Positions 56,286 to 64,000 of a DNA stretch of 64,000 nucleotides are shown here, one piece after another (position 1 is the first letter of the stretch; each line of letters opens with the position of its first letter). This DNA comes from Mycolicibacterium peregrinum (GTDB lineage: Bacteria; Actinomycetota; Actinomycetes; Mycobacteriales; Mycobacteriaceae). The stretch spans positions 62,001 through 126,000 of the forward strand of contig NZ_LQPP01000028.1 in the NCBI RefSeq assembly GCF_002102345.1. The letters are read 5' to 3'. Position numbers and translations under genes: made by a program. Below the pieces are notes generated by a model. That model was not told the origin of the DNA. It saw nothing but the letters and a program-made list of their open reading frames with translations, and did no database searches.

Positions 56286-56849
56286 GTGAAACGGGTCGCA
56301 GTGTTCGCCATGGCCCCCGGCGTCGTCGTGGCGGCCGTGCTCACGCTCGCGGGGTGCGGATCGGGGGATTCCACGGTCTCGAAAACGCCCGAGGCCAGCG
56401 CCAACCCGGCACCGGCCCCGGCCTCGCAACCAGCCACCAAAGCAGCCCCGACACCGGCCGCACCGCAGGCCGACCCGTGCTCGGTCAACCTGGCCGCCCC
56501 CGAGATCGCCAAGGCCGTCTCCGAATTACCCCGTGACCCGCGCAGCAACCAGGCCTGGAGCCCCGAGCCGGTGGCGGGCAACTACAACGAGTGCGCTCAG
56601 TTGTCCGCGGTGATCGTCAAAGCCAACACCAACTCCGAGCACCCCAACACCCGGGCCGTGCTGTTCCATCTCGGCAAGTTCATCCCCACCGGCGTGCCCG
56701 ACACCTATGGCTTCAACGGCATCGACAAATCGGTCAGCACCGGTGACACCGTGGCGCTGCAGTACTCCGGCGGATTCCACGGGCTGGCCAGCACCGTGAA
56801 GTTCCGCTGGAACGGCAGCGGTGTCGAACTGATGGGCAACGTGGGCTAG
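56286..56849 (+). CDS. lprE: Lipoprotein LprE-like
   Basis: A 187-residue lipoprotein with lipobox LAGC (Cys24), a Pro/Ala/Thr-rich linker (to about 65) and a LppP/LprE-type globular domain with two cysteines. GTG at 56286 is supported by TAGGTT at 56271-56276, 9 nt upstream. M. tuberculosis LprE (Rv1252c, 202 aa) holds the same place beside deaD. Role unknown; homologues have been linked to immune modulation in pathogens, which need not apply here. Confidence 0.82.
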   Translation: MKRVAVFAMAPGVVVAAVLTLAGCGSGDSTVSKTPEASANPAPAPASQPATKAAPTPAAPQADPCSVNLAAPEIAKAVSELPRDPRSNQAWSPEPVAGNYNECAQLSAVIVKANTNSEHPNTRAVLFHLGKFIPTGVPDTYGFNGIDKSVSTGDTVALQYSGGFHGLASTVKFRWNGSGVELMGNVG

Positions 56850-56865
56850 CGCCTGCCGAAAACTG

Positions 56866-57603
56866 TCATAGGTCGGAAGCACCACCATCGACGAGTAGTT
56901 CCGAGCCCGTGGTGTAGGTGGCGTCGAACCCGAGAAAGATGATCGCTTTCGCCACTTCCTCGGGGTTACCGAATCGCCGCATCGGATTGTCGGCCTTGAT
57001 CTGATCGAGAAATCCCAGCGCCGCTTCAGCGGACATGGTGCGTTCGAGAATGCCGGTGTCGATGGGCCCCGGAGAGACCGCGTTGACCCGGATTCCCCGG
57101 TCGATCAGTTCGCGGGCGAAAGTGCGCGTCATCGATCGCAGCGCCGCCTTCGTCGCGGAGTAGACGCTCGTTGTCGCGATCCCCTTGGCACTGCTGACCG
57201 AGGTCGTGAGCACCACGGAACTACCAGTGGGCATCAGCGGCAGGAATTTCTGCAACGTGAAGAACGGAGCCTTCGCGTTGAGCGCGAAGAGCTTCTCGTA
57301 CATGGCCTCGCTGGTTTCGTCGACCGTCGCGGTCATGGTCCCGCCGGCATTGAGCACCAGCAGGTCGACGCCGCCGAACTCGGCGGCTGCGCGGGTGGCG
57401 AGCGTGCCGATGTCGGCGACTGCGTCGCTCGCTATCACGATCGCTCCCGGACCTAGTGCGGCCCTTGCACTTTCCAGCGATGCCGGGGTGCGGCCGGTGA
57501 CCAGGACGCGCGCACCCCCGTCGCGCAGCGCCTTGGCGGTGGCCAGGCCGATTCCGCTGGTCCCGCCGGTGATGACAACTCTTTTTCCCTGATACTCAGC
57601 CAT
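56866..57603 (-). CDS. SDR-family oxidoreductase A
   Basis: A 245-residue short-chain dehydrogenase: cofactor motif TGGTSGIG (12-19), NAG motif in LVLNAGG, catalytic Ser (TTSVSS) and the YSATK motif, and a C-terminal GSELLVDGGASDL. NADP is suggested by Arg in GRTPASLES after the second strand. It is paralogous to the next SDR on the same strand, 14 nt apart, so both were probably duplicated in place. Substrate unknown. Confidence 0.87.
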   Translation of the reverse strand: MAEYQGKRVVITGGTSGIGLATAKALRDGGARVLVTGRTPASLESARAALGPGAIVIASDAVADIGTLATRAAAEFGGVDLLVLNAGGTMTATVDETSEAMYEKLFALNAKAPFFTLQKFLPLMPTGSSVVLTTSVSSAKGIATTSVYSATKAALRSMTRTFARELIDRGIRVNAVSPGPIDTGILERTMSAEAALGFLDQIKADNPMRRFGNPEEVAKAIIFLGFDATYTTGSELLVDGGASDL

Positions 57604-57617
57604 TTCCGAGTTCCCAC

Positions 57618-58358
57618 TCACAGTTGCGATTCGCCGCCGTCGACGACCAGTTCGATCCCGGCGACATACGTCGCGTCGAACGCCAGAAACGCCACCGCAG
57701 GGGCGAATTCGCGCACGTGGCCCCAACGTCCCATCGGACTGCTTGCGGTGAACTCGGCCTTGAGTTGCGTAGCCTTCTCCGGCACTTCCTTCTCCAACTT
57801 GCCGGTGTCGATCGAGCCGGGGCTGATCGCGTTGACGCGAATTCCTCTGGGCAGCAGCTCCCGGCTGAGAGTGCGGGCCATCGATCGTAGAGCCGCCTTG
57901 CTGGCCGAGTACACGCTCAATGCATCCCAGCCCGTCTGATTTGCGATCGACGTCGTCAGCACCACGCCGCTGCCTTCGGACAGCAGCGGCCCCAGCCGCT
58001 GCACGGTGAAGAACGGACCCTTGGTGTTGATCGCGAACACCTCGTCGAAGGTCTGCTCGGTCACCGCGTCGAAGGGGTCGAAGCTGCCGATGCCTGCGTT
58101 GACCACCAGCGCGTCGAGAGTCCCGAATTCGTCTGCGACGCGGCCGGCCAACGCGTCGATGTCCGGTAGCGAACTCGCATCGCTGCGGACCGCGATCCCT
58201 CGGCCGCCGAGGCGCCGGCCGGCATCGTCCAATGTGTCCTGGTTTCGTCCGGTCACCAGTACGCGAGCGCCGTTATCCACCAGGAACTGTGCTGCCGCCA
58301 ACCCCAGGCCGCTACTTCCCCCGGTGATCACCACGTTCTTTCCATCGAATCTGCTCAT
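57618..58358 (-). CDS. SDR-family oxidoreductase B
   Basis: A 246-residue short-chain dehydrogenase, first gene of the pair. TGGSSGLG (12-19), VVNAGIG, catalytic YSASK and the terminal GIELVVDGGESQL. GRNQDTLDD after strand 2 again points to NADP. It is divergent from a LysR gene, with an imperfect dyad ATACCG-AAA-CGGAAT at 58417-58431 between them, so LysR-dependent regulation of the SDR pair is likely. Function may be quinone, aldehyde or keto reduction. Confidence 0.87.
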   Translation of the reverse strand: MSRFDGKNVVITGGSSGLGLAAAQFLVDNGARVLVTGRNQDTLDDAGRRLGGRGIAVRSDASSLPDIDALAGRVADEFGTLDALVVNAGIGSFDPFDAVTEQTFDEVFAINTKGPFFTVQRLGPLLSEGSGVVLTTSIANQTGWDALSVYSASKAALRSMARTLSRELLPRGIRVNAISPGSIDTGKLEKEVPEKATQLKAEFTASSPMGRWGHVREFAPAVAFLAFDATYVAGIELVVDGGESQL

Positions 58359-58416
58359 GCCGTCGAGTCTTCGACAATCTCCGGACGCACGTCCAAGACC
58401 TGTTCGGCACCTCGGC

Positions 58417-58431
58417 ATACCGAAACGGAAT
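58417..58431. promoter_or_regulatory. Imperfect dyad in the SDR/LysR divergent region
   Basis: ATACCG-AAA-CGGAAT has one mismatched pair. Its position between divergent SDR and LysR genes suits a LysR binding site, though the T-N11-A core is not strict. Confidence 0.35.
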
Positions 58432-58477
58432 ACCCCTGGGCTCCGACCGGGTTGAAATCACCCATGGAGACGGTGCG

Positions 58478-59374
58478 GTGAACGATTCCGGAGTCGACCT
58501 CGAGCTGCGACTGGTGCGGTACTTCACGGTGGTGGCAGAGCAGCTGAACTTCAGTCGGGCGGCCGCCGAGCTGCACTTGGCGCAGCCGTCGCTGAGTCGC
58601 CAGATTCAGCGCCTGGAAAAGCGTCTCGGCGTACGCCTGCTGGATCGGACACCCCAAGGCGCCCTACTCACCGAGGCCGGCAAGGCGTTCCTGCCGGAGG
58701 CCCAGGCCCTCCTCCGGGCCGCCCGACAGGCCGCACTCACCGCGCGCGCCTACGCGACGGCCGGCAAGGTGATCATCGGGTACGTCGAGGACCTGGTCAT
58801 CACCCCGGCCGTCCGAGAACTGCGCCGGCTTCATCCGGAGGCCGAGATCGGCACCCACCACTTGGAATGCCACGAGGAGGGCGCCTTCACCGAGGGACAG
58901 GTGGATGTCCTGGTTGCCCGGGCCCCGCTGTTCATCCCGACCGACGGCGCCCGGATCACCGTGCTCTATGAGGAGCCGCGGATGCTGGTGGTCCCGACCG
59001 ACCACCACCTGGCCGACCGGACGTCAGTGTGGCCGGAAGACTTCGCCGGCGAGGAATTCATCTGCCCGCACGGCGGGGCCCGCTCGATCTACCCGACGGG
59101 CTCCTACCGGGAGAGCGACCCCGGGCCGATCTCTGCCGGCCCGATCAACGAGAGCTTCGAGGACCGGCTGGAACTCATCGCGGGCGGTCAGGCGATCGCC
59201 GTGCTACCCGTCGGTGATCGGCGGACCTCCCTTCGCGCCGACCTGGTGACCGTGCCGGTTGAGGGTTTCCCCGCCAGCAGCGTGGTGGTCGCCAGCCGGA
59301 TCGGCGACCCGAACCCGCTGGTTGCCCAGTTTCTCCAGACCGCTCGCGCACACCTCGCCGCGCAAGCGGCCTGA
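58478..59374 (+). CDS. LysR-family transcriptional regulator
   Basis: A 298-residue regulator with an N-terminal winged HTH (about 8-66; LNFSRAAAELHLAQPSLSRQ) and a periplasmic-binding-protein-like effector domain. It starts with GTG. It should activate or repress the divergent SDR pair. Compared with typical LysR members its effector domain begins with a short linker and has an unusual acidic stretch HLECHEEGAF. No co-inducer can be assigned. Confidence 0.85.
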   Translation: MNDSGVDLELRLVRYFTVVAEQLNFSRAAAELHLAQPSLSRQIQRLEKRLGVRLLDRTPQGALLTEAGKAFLPEAQALLRAARQAALTARAYATAGKVIIGYVEDLVITPAVRELRRLHPEAEIGTHHLECHEEGAFTEGQVDVLVARAPLFIPTDGARITVLYEEPRMLVVPTDHHLADRTSVWPEDFAGEEFICPHGGARSIYPTGSYRESDPGPISAGPINESFEDRLELIAGGQAIAVLPVGDRRTSLRADLVTVPVEGFPASSVVVASRIGDPNPLVAQFLQTARAHLAAQAA

Positions 59375-59404
59375 CATGTCGGGGCGCTCGCCTACAGTGG
59401 CAGC

Positions 59405-62400
59405 GTGTTCGTCACCGATGAAGGCGCGTCGGGTCCGACGGTCATCTACAGCGCGTCGGACCTGGCTGCGGCCGCCCGCTGCGAGTATGCCCTGCTTCGC
59501 TCGTTCGACGCCCGGCTGGGCCGAGGTCCTGCGGTGTCATCCGATGACGAATTGCTCGCCCGCACAGCACAACTCGGCGACGAGCATGAACAGCGCCATC
59601 TCGAACAGCTACGAGCCGACGCTGCACCGTCTGAGGTGACGGTGATCGACCGGCCCGCCTACACGGTGGCCGGGCTGACCACGGCCGCCGAAGCCACCCT
59701 TGCGGCGGCGCAACGCCGGGACCCGGTGATCTTCCAGGCCGCGATGCTCGACGGACGGTTCGCCGGATTCGCCGACTTCCTGATCTGGGACGGCGAACGC
59801 TACCGGCTGCGCGACACCAAACTGGCCCGATCGGTGAAGGTCGAAGCGCTGCTGCAGCTGGCCGCCTACGCCGATGTGCTGACCGGCGCCGGCGTGCCGG
59901 TCGCCGATGAGGTCGACCTGGTGCTCGGCGGCGGCGCGGTGGCCAGCTACCGCGTCGACGACCTGCTGGCGGTGTACCGGCCGCGCCGCGCCGCGCTGCA
60001 GACGCTGCTCGACGGGCATCTCGCCGCCGATACCGCGGTGCGCTGGTCCGACGAGACGGTGCGAGCGTGTTTCGGCTGCCCGGAATGCCAGCAACAGGTC
60101 CGCGAGACCGATGACCTCCTGCTGGTCGCCGGGATGCGGGCCAGCCAACGCGCCCGGCTCATCGAGGCCGGTGTCACCACCACCCATCAGCTGGCCGGAT
60201 ACACCGGCGCGGTGCCCGGGCTGGCGCAGCGCGCGCTGACCGCACTGACCGATCAGGCCCGGTTGCAGGTGGCTCCGCGGCCCGATGGCAAGCCACCGTA
60301 CGAAGTGGTCGATTCGCAACCACTGATGTTGCTGCCCGATCCGGACAAGGGCGACCTGTTCTTCGACTACGAGGGCGACCCGTTGTGGACCGTCAACGGC
60401 CGCGACTGGGGCCTGGAATACCTGTGGGGTGTTCTCGGTGCGGAGGGCAGTTTCCAGCCATTCTGGGCGCACGACCGGGCCAGCGAGCGTCAGGTGCTCA
60501 TCGATTTCCTGGACATGGTTCGCAAGCGCCGCAAGCGTTTTCCCAAGATGCACATCTACCACTACGCACCCTATGAGCGCAGCACCCTGCTGCGCCTCGC
60601 CGGCCGCTACGGAGTGGGCGAGAACGATGTCGACGACCTGCTGCGCAACGGCGTCCTGGTCGATCTTCTTCCGTTGGTACGCAAGAGCATTTGTGTCGGC
60701 ACCGAGAACTACAGCATCAAATCGCTGGAACCGCTCTACATGGGTACCGAACTGCGCGGCGGTGAAGTCACCAAGGCCACCGATTCGATCACCGAGTACG
60801 CGCGCTACTGCGCGCTGCGCGAGGCCGGTGAACACGACGAGGCCGCCACCGTGCTCAAGGAGATCGAGGACTACAACCGCTACGACTGCCGTTCCACCCA
60901 CCGGCTGCGGGACTGGCTGATCAGCCGGGCGTTCGAAGCCGAAGTCCCGCCGCGCGGACCACAACCGGTGCGCGACGGGGCACCGATCGAGAAGGCCGAC
61001 GCCACCGAACGCAAGCTGCTCAGATTCGCCGGCGACGGCGTGGAAACCCGGACCGCCGAGCAGCAGGCGGTGGCGCTCATCGCCGCGGCCCGCGGTTTCC
61101 ACAAACGCGAGGACAAACCGTTCTGGTGGGGTCATTTCGACCGGATCAACAATCCGGTCGACGAATGGGCGGACGGCACAGGCGTTTTCGTCGCGGAACA
61201 GGCCCGGGTGGTCAACGACTGGCACACCCCGCCGCGGGCCCGCAAACCACAGCGGCAGGTCCTGCTTACCGGCGCCATCGATGCCGGCGAGCTGGGCACC
61301 GAGGTGTACGCGCTCTACGCCCCGCCGGCACCGGCAGGCCTGTCCGATGACCCGGACCGTCGCGGCTTCGGCAGCGCCGCCGTCATCAGCTGCGACAACC
61401 CGGACGCACCCACCGAGGTGACGATCACCGAACGCCAACCCGCCGGCGGCGACGCCTTCGCCCAGGTGCCGTTCGCGCTGACCCCCGGGCCGCCGATCAA
61501 CACCAAGCCCCTGCAGGCATCCATCGACGGCACGGCAACCACCGTCGCCGCCGGTCTGCCGAAGCTGCCCGCCGACGCGGTGACCGATATCCTGCTGCGC
61601 CGCCCACCCCGCACCGTCAGCGGCCGGACACTGCCCCGCGGCGGGGAGACCGCCGCCGATATCACCGCCGCCCTGCTGGATCTGGACCGCTCCTATATCG
61701 CGGTGCACGGGCCACCCGGCACCGGCAAGACCCACACCTCGGCGCAGATCATCGCCCGGTTGGCCAACGAGCATCACTGGCGGATCGGCATCGTCGCCCA
61801 GTCACATGCGGTGATCGAGCACCTACTGGATCAGGTGCTCGACGCCGGGGTGGATGCGGCGCGGGTTGCCAAGAAACGCAAGGGTGCCGACCCACGGTGG
61901 ACCGAGATCGACCAGAATCAGTACGCCTCGTTCATCGCCGACCACCCCGGCTGTGTGATCGGTGGAACCGCATGGGATTTCGCGAATGAGACGCGGGTGC
62001 CGCGACAATGCCTCGATCTGCTGGTGCTTGAAGAGGCCGGCCAGTTCAACCTCGCCAACACCATCGCGGTGGCCCCCGCGGCGCGCAACCTGCTGCTGCT
62101 CGGCGACCCGCAGCAACTCCCCCAGGTCAGCCAGGGCACCCACCCGGCACCGGTCGATGATTCGGCGCTGGGCTGGCTGGTCGAGGGCGCGCACACGCTA
62201 CCGGCCGAGCGAGGCTACTTCCTGGACTGCTCGTTCCGGATGCACCCGGCGGTGTGCGGCCCGGTGTCGCGACTGTCCTATGACGGTCGGCTGCGGTCGC
62301 ACGAACAGGTCAGTGCGGCAAGGACACTCGAGGGCATCGAACCGGGCGTTCGGGTGCTCGCCGTGCCGCACCTGGGCAATTCGACCGACAGTCCGGAAGA

Positions 62401-62815
62401 GGCCGAGGCGATCGTCACCGCCATCACCGGCCTGCTCGGCACCACCTGGACCGACGAAAAGGGCAGCACACCGCTGGGGCAGGACCACATCCTGGTGGTG
62501 ACCCCCTACAACGCCCAGGTGACCACGGTGCGTCGAGCGCTCGACGCGGCGGGGCTGACCGAGGTGCAGGCCGGCACGGTAGACAAGTTCCAGGGCAGGC
62601 AGGCGCCCGTGGTGTTCGTCTCGATGACGGCGTCCGCGGCCGCCGATGTGCCCCGCGGGATCGGATTCCTGTTGAACCGCAACCGGCTCAACGTGGCGAT
62701 CAGCCGGGCCAAGTACGTCGCCTATATCGTGCGCTCACCCCAGCTCACCGACTATCTGCCTTCACAGCCGGACAGCCTGATCGCGCTCGGCGCATTCCTG
62801 GCCCTGACCGACTGA
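59405..62815 (+). CDS. TM0106-type RecB-like nuclease fused to DEDD exonuclease and SF1 helicase (Rv1251c-type)
   Basis: An 1136-residue DNA-processing protein. Residues about 15-230 form a PD-(D/E)XK nuclease: FADFLI, RDTKLA, and the RecB-type QLAAYAD motif. Cysteines 26, 222, 225 and 228 (CFGCPEC) are placed like the iron-sulfur ligands of Cas4/AddB. About 310-520 is an RNase-H-like DEDD exonuclease: FFDYEGDP, YHYAPYERSTL and DYNRYDCRST. The C-terminus is a superfamily 1 helicase: Walker A GPPGTGKTH, VLEEAGQF, LLGDPQQLPQ, NVAISRAKYV. GTG at 59405 lies 6 nt after TACAGT (59393-59398), so it is likely leaderless. Length is near Rv1251c (1139 aa). Confidence 0.88.
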   Translation: MFVTDEGASGPTVIYSASDLAAAARCEYALLRSFDARLGRGPAVSSDDELLARTAQLGDEHEQRHLEQLRADAAPSEVTVIDRPAYTVAGLTTAAEATLAAAQRRDPVIFQAAMLDGRFAGFADFLIWDGERYRLRDTKLARSVKVEALLQLAAYADVLTGAGVPVADEVDLVLGGGAVASYRVDDLLAVYRPRRAALQTLLDGHLAADTAVRWSDETVRACFGCPECQQQVRETDDLLLVAGMRASQRARLIEAGVTTTHQLAGYTGAVPGLAQRALTALTDQARLQVAPRPDGKPPYEVVDSQPLMLLPDPDKGDLFFDYEGDPLWTVNGRDWGLEYLWGVLGAEGSFQPFWAHDRASERQVLIDFLDMVRKRRKRFPKMHIYHYAPYERSTLLRLAGRYGVGENDVDDLLRNGVLVDLLPLVRKSICVGTENYSIKSLEPLYMGTELRGGEVTKATDSITEYARYCALREAGEHDEAATVLKEIEDYNRYDCRSTHRLRDWLISRAFEAEVPPRGPQPVRDGAPIEKADATERKLLRFAGDGVETRTAEQQAVALIAAARGFHKREDKPFWWGHFDRINNPVDEWADGTGVFVAEQARVVNDWHTPPRARKPQRQVLLTGAIDAGELGTEVYALYAPPAPAGLSDDPDRRGFGSAAVISCDNPDAPTEVTITERQPAGGDAFAQVPFALTPGPPINTKPLQASIDGTATTVAAGLPKLPADAVTDILLRRPPRTVSGRTLPRGGETAADITAALLDLDRSYIAVHGPPGTGKTHTSAQIIARLANEHHWRIGIVAQSHAVIEHLLDQVLDAGVDAARVAKKRKGADPRWTEIDQNQYASFIADHPGCVIGGTAWDFANETRVPRQCLDLLVLEEAGQFNLANTIAVAPAARNLLLLGDPQQLPQVSQGTHPAPVDDSALGWLVEGAHTLPAERGYFLDCSFRMHPAVCGPVSRLSYDGRLRSHEQVSAARTLEGIEPGVRVLAVPHLGNSTDSPEEAEAIVTAITGLLGTTWTDEKGSTPLGQDHILVVTPYNAQVTTVRRALDAAGLTEVQAGTVDKFQGRQAPVVFVSMTASAAADVPRGIGFLLNRNRLNVAISRAKYVAYIVRSPQLTDYLPSQPDSLIALGAFLALTD

Positions 62816-62824
62816 CGGACTGGC

Positions 62825-62941
62825 GTGCTCGTACCGAGGATCGGTGGCGCACCGATCGCCATCAGATCGGTCGGACCGGATCTGGGTGAGCACACCCGGG
62901 AAGTGCTGAGCCAGTTGACCGAGCAGACCGAAAGCAGGTGA
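62825..62941 (+). pseudogene. C-terminal remnant of a family III CoA-transferase (CaiB/BaiF)
   Basis: After the helicase gene the plus strand stays open for 38 codons and ends GPDLGEHTREVLSQL...ESR before TGA. GPxLGEHTxEVL is the conserved C-terminal signature of CaiB/BaiF-type CoA-transferases. The other about 350 residues are missing, so only the tail of a deleted gene remains. It abuts a second fragment that may be its operon partner. Confidence 0.65.
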
Positions 62942-62945
62942 ACCA

Positions 62946-63129
62946 ATGACATTTCCGTTTACCCCACAGGCACAACTCCGCGATGTCACGTTGCGCGTCT
63001 GCGACTCCCCCAACGCCGTTCGCCAACGAGCTACCCAAGGGCATATCAAGCCGACGCTTGATAGAGGAGCTCGAGGCAGCCCGAGGCAAACCGCCACTTT
63101 CAACTTTGTATTGCACGTGCTGCAAGTAG
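62946..63129 (+). pseudogene. Frameshifted or truncated gene fragment, possibly HMG-CoA lyase N-terminus
   Basis: The ATG at 62946 begins MTFPFTPQAQLRDVTLR, which resembles the start of HMG-CoA lyase-like proteins (LRDVTLRDGLQ), then the similarity stops. A different frame (from 62983) is open to 63129 and reads PFANELPKGISSRRLIEEL and then ARGKPPLSTLYCTCCK, which looks like the C-terminus of another protein. This suggests an internal deletion or frameshift. GC content falls from here to the right. Identity is tentative. Confidence 0.4.
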
Positions 63130-63348
63130 CCCGCCGATGCCGGGTATGAGTGCGAGTAGCCAGACACGGCGCATGCCGTTCATGAGCAGGATCGCCGCAA
63201 CCACTGTGGCGGTGTACACGAATCCATGAAGAGGGCCGAGAACCTTTGAGATAGCGGGCACGTGAACAGTCGCCAGATTCAGCAGCATGAGGATAAGTGT
63301 GAGCAGTTCGATCGATCCGATGGCGTGAAGTGTCCGGCGCGAATTCAC
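63100..63348 (-). CDS. Small DUF3817-like membrane protein
   Basis: An 82-residue protein with three hydrophobic helices: IELLTLILMLLNLATVHVP, FVYTATVVAAILLM, VWLLALIPGIGGLLAA. The phrase LGPLHGFVYTATV matches DUF3817-type integral membrane proteins. GTG at 63348 is set by GGAG on the minus strand with a 7-nt gap. Its end overlaps the degenerate fragment on the other strand. It probably belongs with the next membrane gene (a DUF2269-like protein). Confidence 0.6.
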   Translation of the reverse strand: MNSRRTLHAIGSIELLTLILMLLNLATVHVPAISKVLGPLHGFVYTATVVAAILLMNGMRRVWLLALIPGIGGLLAARAIQS

Positions 63349-63552
63349 GGTGCTACTCCGATGATCGGTCCGGACGAGTAGGTGACAATCATGAGGCTCC
63401 CCAGAAGTAGTGGACATCTTAGGTGGCGGGACTGTGGTCCCCGGGACCATCGGGTAGAGGCCGCGCATCGGTGATCGCCTGACGATGAGCAACCGATTTC
63501 ATGCAGCTGCGGGCGAAGGTAGCCGAGCAAGTTCACGGTGTCACGCTGGCAC

Positions 63553-64000
63553 TCATAAGCCAACTCCCGTCGTCGAGCCTGGTCGCAGGACCATGAGTAC
63601 GACGACGACGACCCAAAGCAGATTGAATACACCGGTCTGCATCGCCAACCGGCTCATGGGTCCGCTTCTTGGCAGGCCTTCGGCCGAACTCGCCGATGGG
63701 GTGCCAGCGACAGCATCGAGTGCCAAACGCTGAGCAGGCAGTATCAAAATGACGAGCACCCCAGCCGCAACAGCGGTGATGGCGACCGATACAAGCAACC
63801 ACGCTTGGCCCAGTACCCCGAGGCTTGCCGCTGTCGCCAAACCAAAAACCGGTACTACGAGCGCGATTACCGTGTAAACCCTGGTAATTCGATGAAGAAG
63901 CCGGACGGGGGCAACCGCTTGATTGCTGTCGGCGGCGGCATGAGTCGCGGTCCGGACTGCCCTCGGGAACATACTGGTAGCGACGGCGACCGGGCCGACT
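63553..64000 (-). CDS. Integral membrane protein, DUF2269-like (5' end beyond window)
   Basis: At least 148 residues with three to four helices; the frame remains open to the right edge, and the sequence at the edge (VGPVAVATSMFPR) matches the motif GPxxVAxSMFPR that follows the first helix in DUF2269-like proteins. The apparent ATG at 63972 is therefore internal and the true start lies past 64000. Visible segments: YTVIALVVPVFGLATAASLG, WLLVSVAITAVAAGVLVIL and FNLLWVVVVVLMVLRPG. Function unknown. The stretch 63349-63552 between it and the DUF3817 gene has no convincing gene. Confidence 0.6.
   Translation of the reverse strand, partial: VGPVAVATSMFPRAVRTATHAAADSNQAVAPVRLLHRITRVYTVIALVVPVFGLATAASLGVLGQAWLLVSVAITAVAAGVLVILILPAQRLALDAVAGTPSASSAEGLPRSGPMSRLAMQTGVFNLLWVVVVVLMVLRPGSTTGVGL

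Noticed and set aside
59609..61777. Very long open frame (over 700 codons) antisense to the nuclease-helicase gene
   Set aside because: It mirrors the high third-position GC of the real gene, has shadow-type composition (Gly/Arg/His/Gln-rich) and no domain or ribosome-binding site.
63345..63632. Small minus-strand frame between the two right-edge membrane genes
   Set aside because: Its sequence is Ser/Arg/Cys-rich without any feature; only its end abuts the DUF3817 start.

Overview
This is a gene-dense, high-GC stretch from an environmental mycobacterium (Mycolicibacterium-like). The evidence is the codon composition, the many ATGA/GTGA-coupled genes, mycobacterial lipoproteins, a perfect mycobacterial LexA box, an IdeR-like iron box and start codons lying 5-7 nt behind TANNNT -10 boxes (leaderless genes). 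From memory of the M. tuberculosis gene order, the backbone matches the Rv1251c-Rv1281c segment in reverse order: oppD/oppA (left edge), Rv1278/Rv1277, Rv1276c, lprC, lprB, Rv1273c/Rv1272c, a Rv1264-like cyclase, Rv1262c, Rv1261c, Rv1259 (udgB), Rv1258c (tap), Rv1257c, Rv1256c (cyp130), Rv1255c, Rv1254, Rv1253 (deaD), Rv1252c (lprE) and Rv1251c. These assignments are recollection plus sequence features; no database search was run.

Layout. 0-2.4 kb: end of a peptide ABC transporter operon. 2.4-9.4 kb: accessory block with a hydrolase, a four-gene membrane operon (CoxIII-like, CoxIV-like and two paralogous unknown membrane proteins) divergent from a TetR gene with palindromic operators, then two flavin monooxygenase-type genes separated by a 24-bp inverted repeat. 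9.5-18.8 kb: SbcCD-like pair, SixA-like phosphatase, LprC/LprB and a heterodimeric ABC exporter. 18.8-20.6 kb: small conserved genes. 20.5-29.2 kb: copper block. A minus-strand operon copZ - secreted His-rich protein - Cu ATPase - lpqS-like - cysK2 - MFS diverges from a two-component system and faces a DUF305 lipoprotein; one CsoR/RicR-type palindrome sits between the divergent units.

29.2-43.2 kb: Rv1264-like cyclase, GAF regulator, divergent butanediol-dehydrogenase-like and FMO-like genes, polysaccharide deacetylase plus DNA glycosylase, a PknH-type sensor domain without a kinase, a large cyclase/AAA protein, an SOS-boxed leaderless 13E12/HNH gene, and AraC and VOC genes. 43.2-52.5 kb: HIT protein, Ddn-like protein, luciferase-like protein, UdgB, Tap, GlcD-like oxidase, rhomboid, Cyp130/TetR and DUF5995. 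52.5-62.8 kb: IdeR-boxed siderophore-interacting protein, acyltransferase, DEAD helicase, LprE, two SDRs with a LysR gene, and a large multi-nuclease helicase.

62.8-64 kb: truncated remnant of a CoA-transferase operon, then small membrane-protein genes running off the right edge. No tRNA, rRNA, CRISPR array or intact insertion sequence was seen. Several genes serve DNA repair (SbcCD-like, HDG, UdgB, HNH, nuclease-helicase) and several serve metal or redox stress (copper operon, IdeR-linked SIP).
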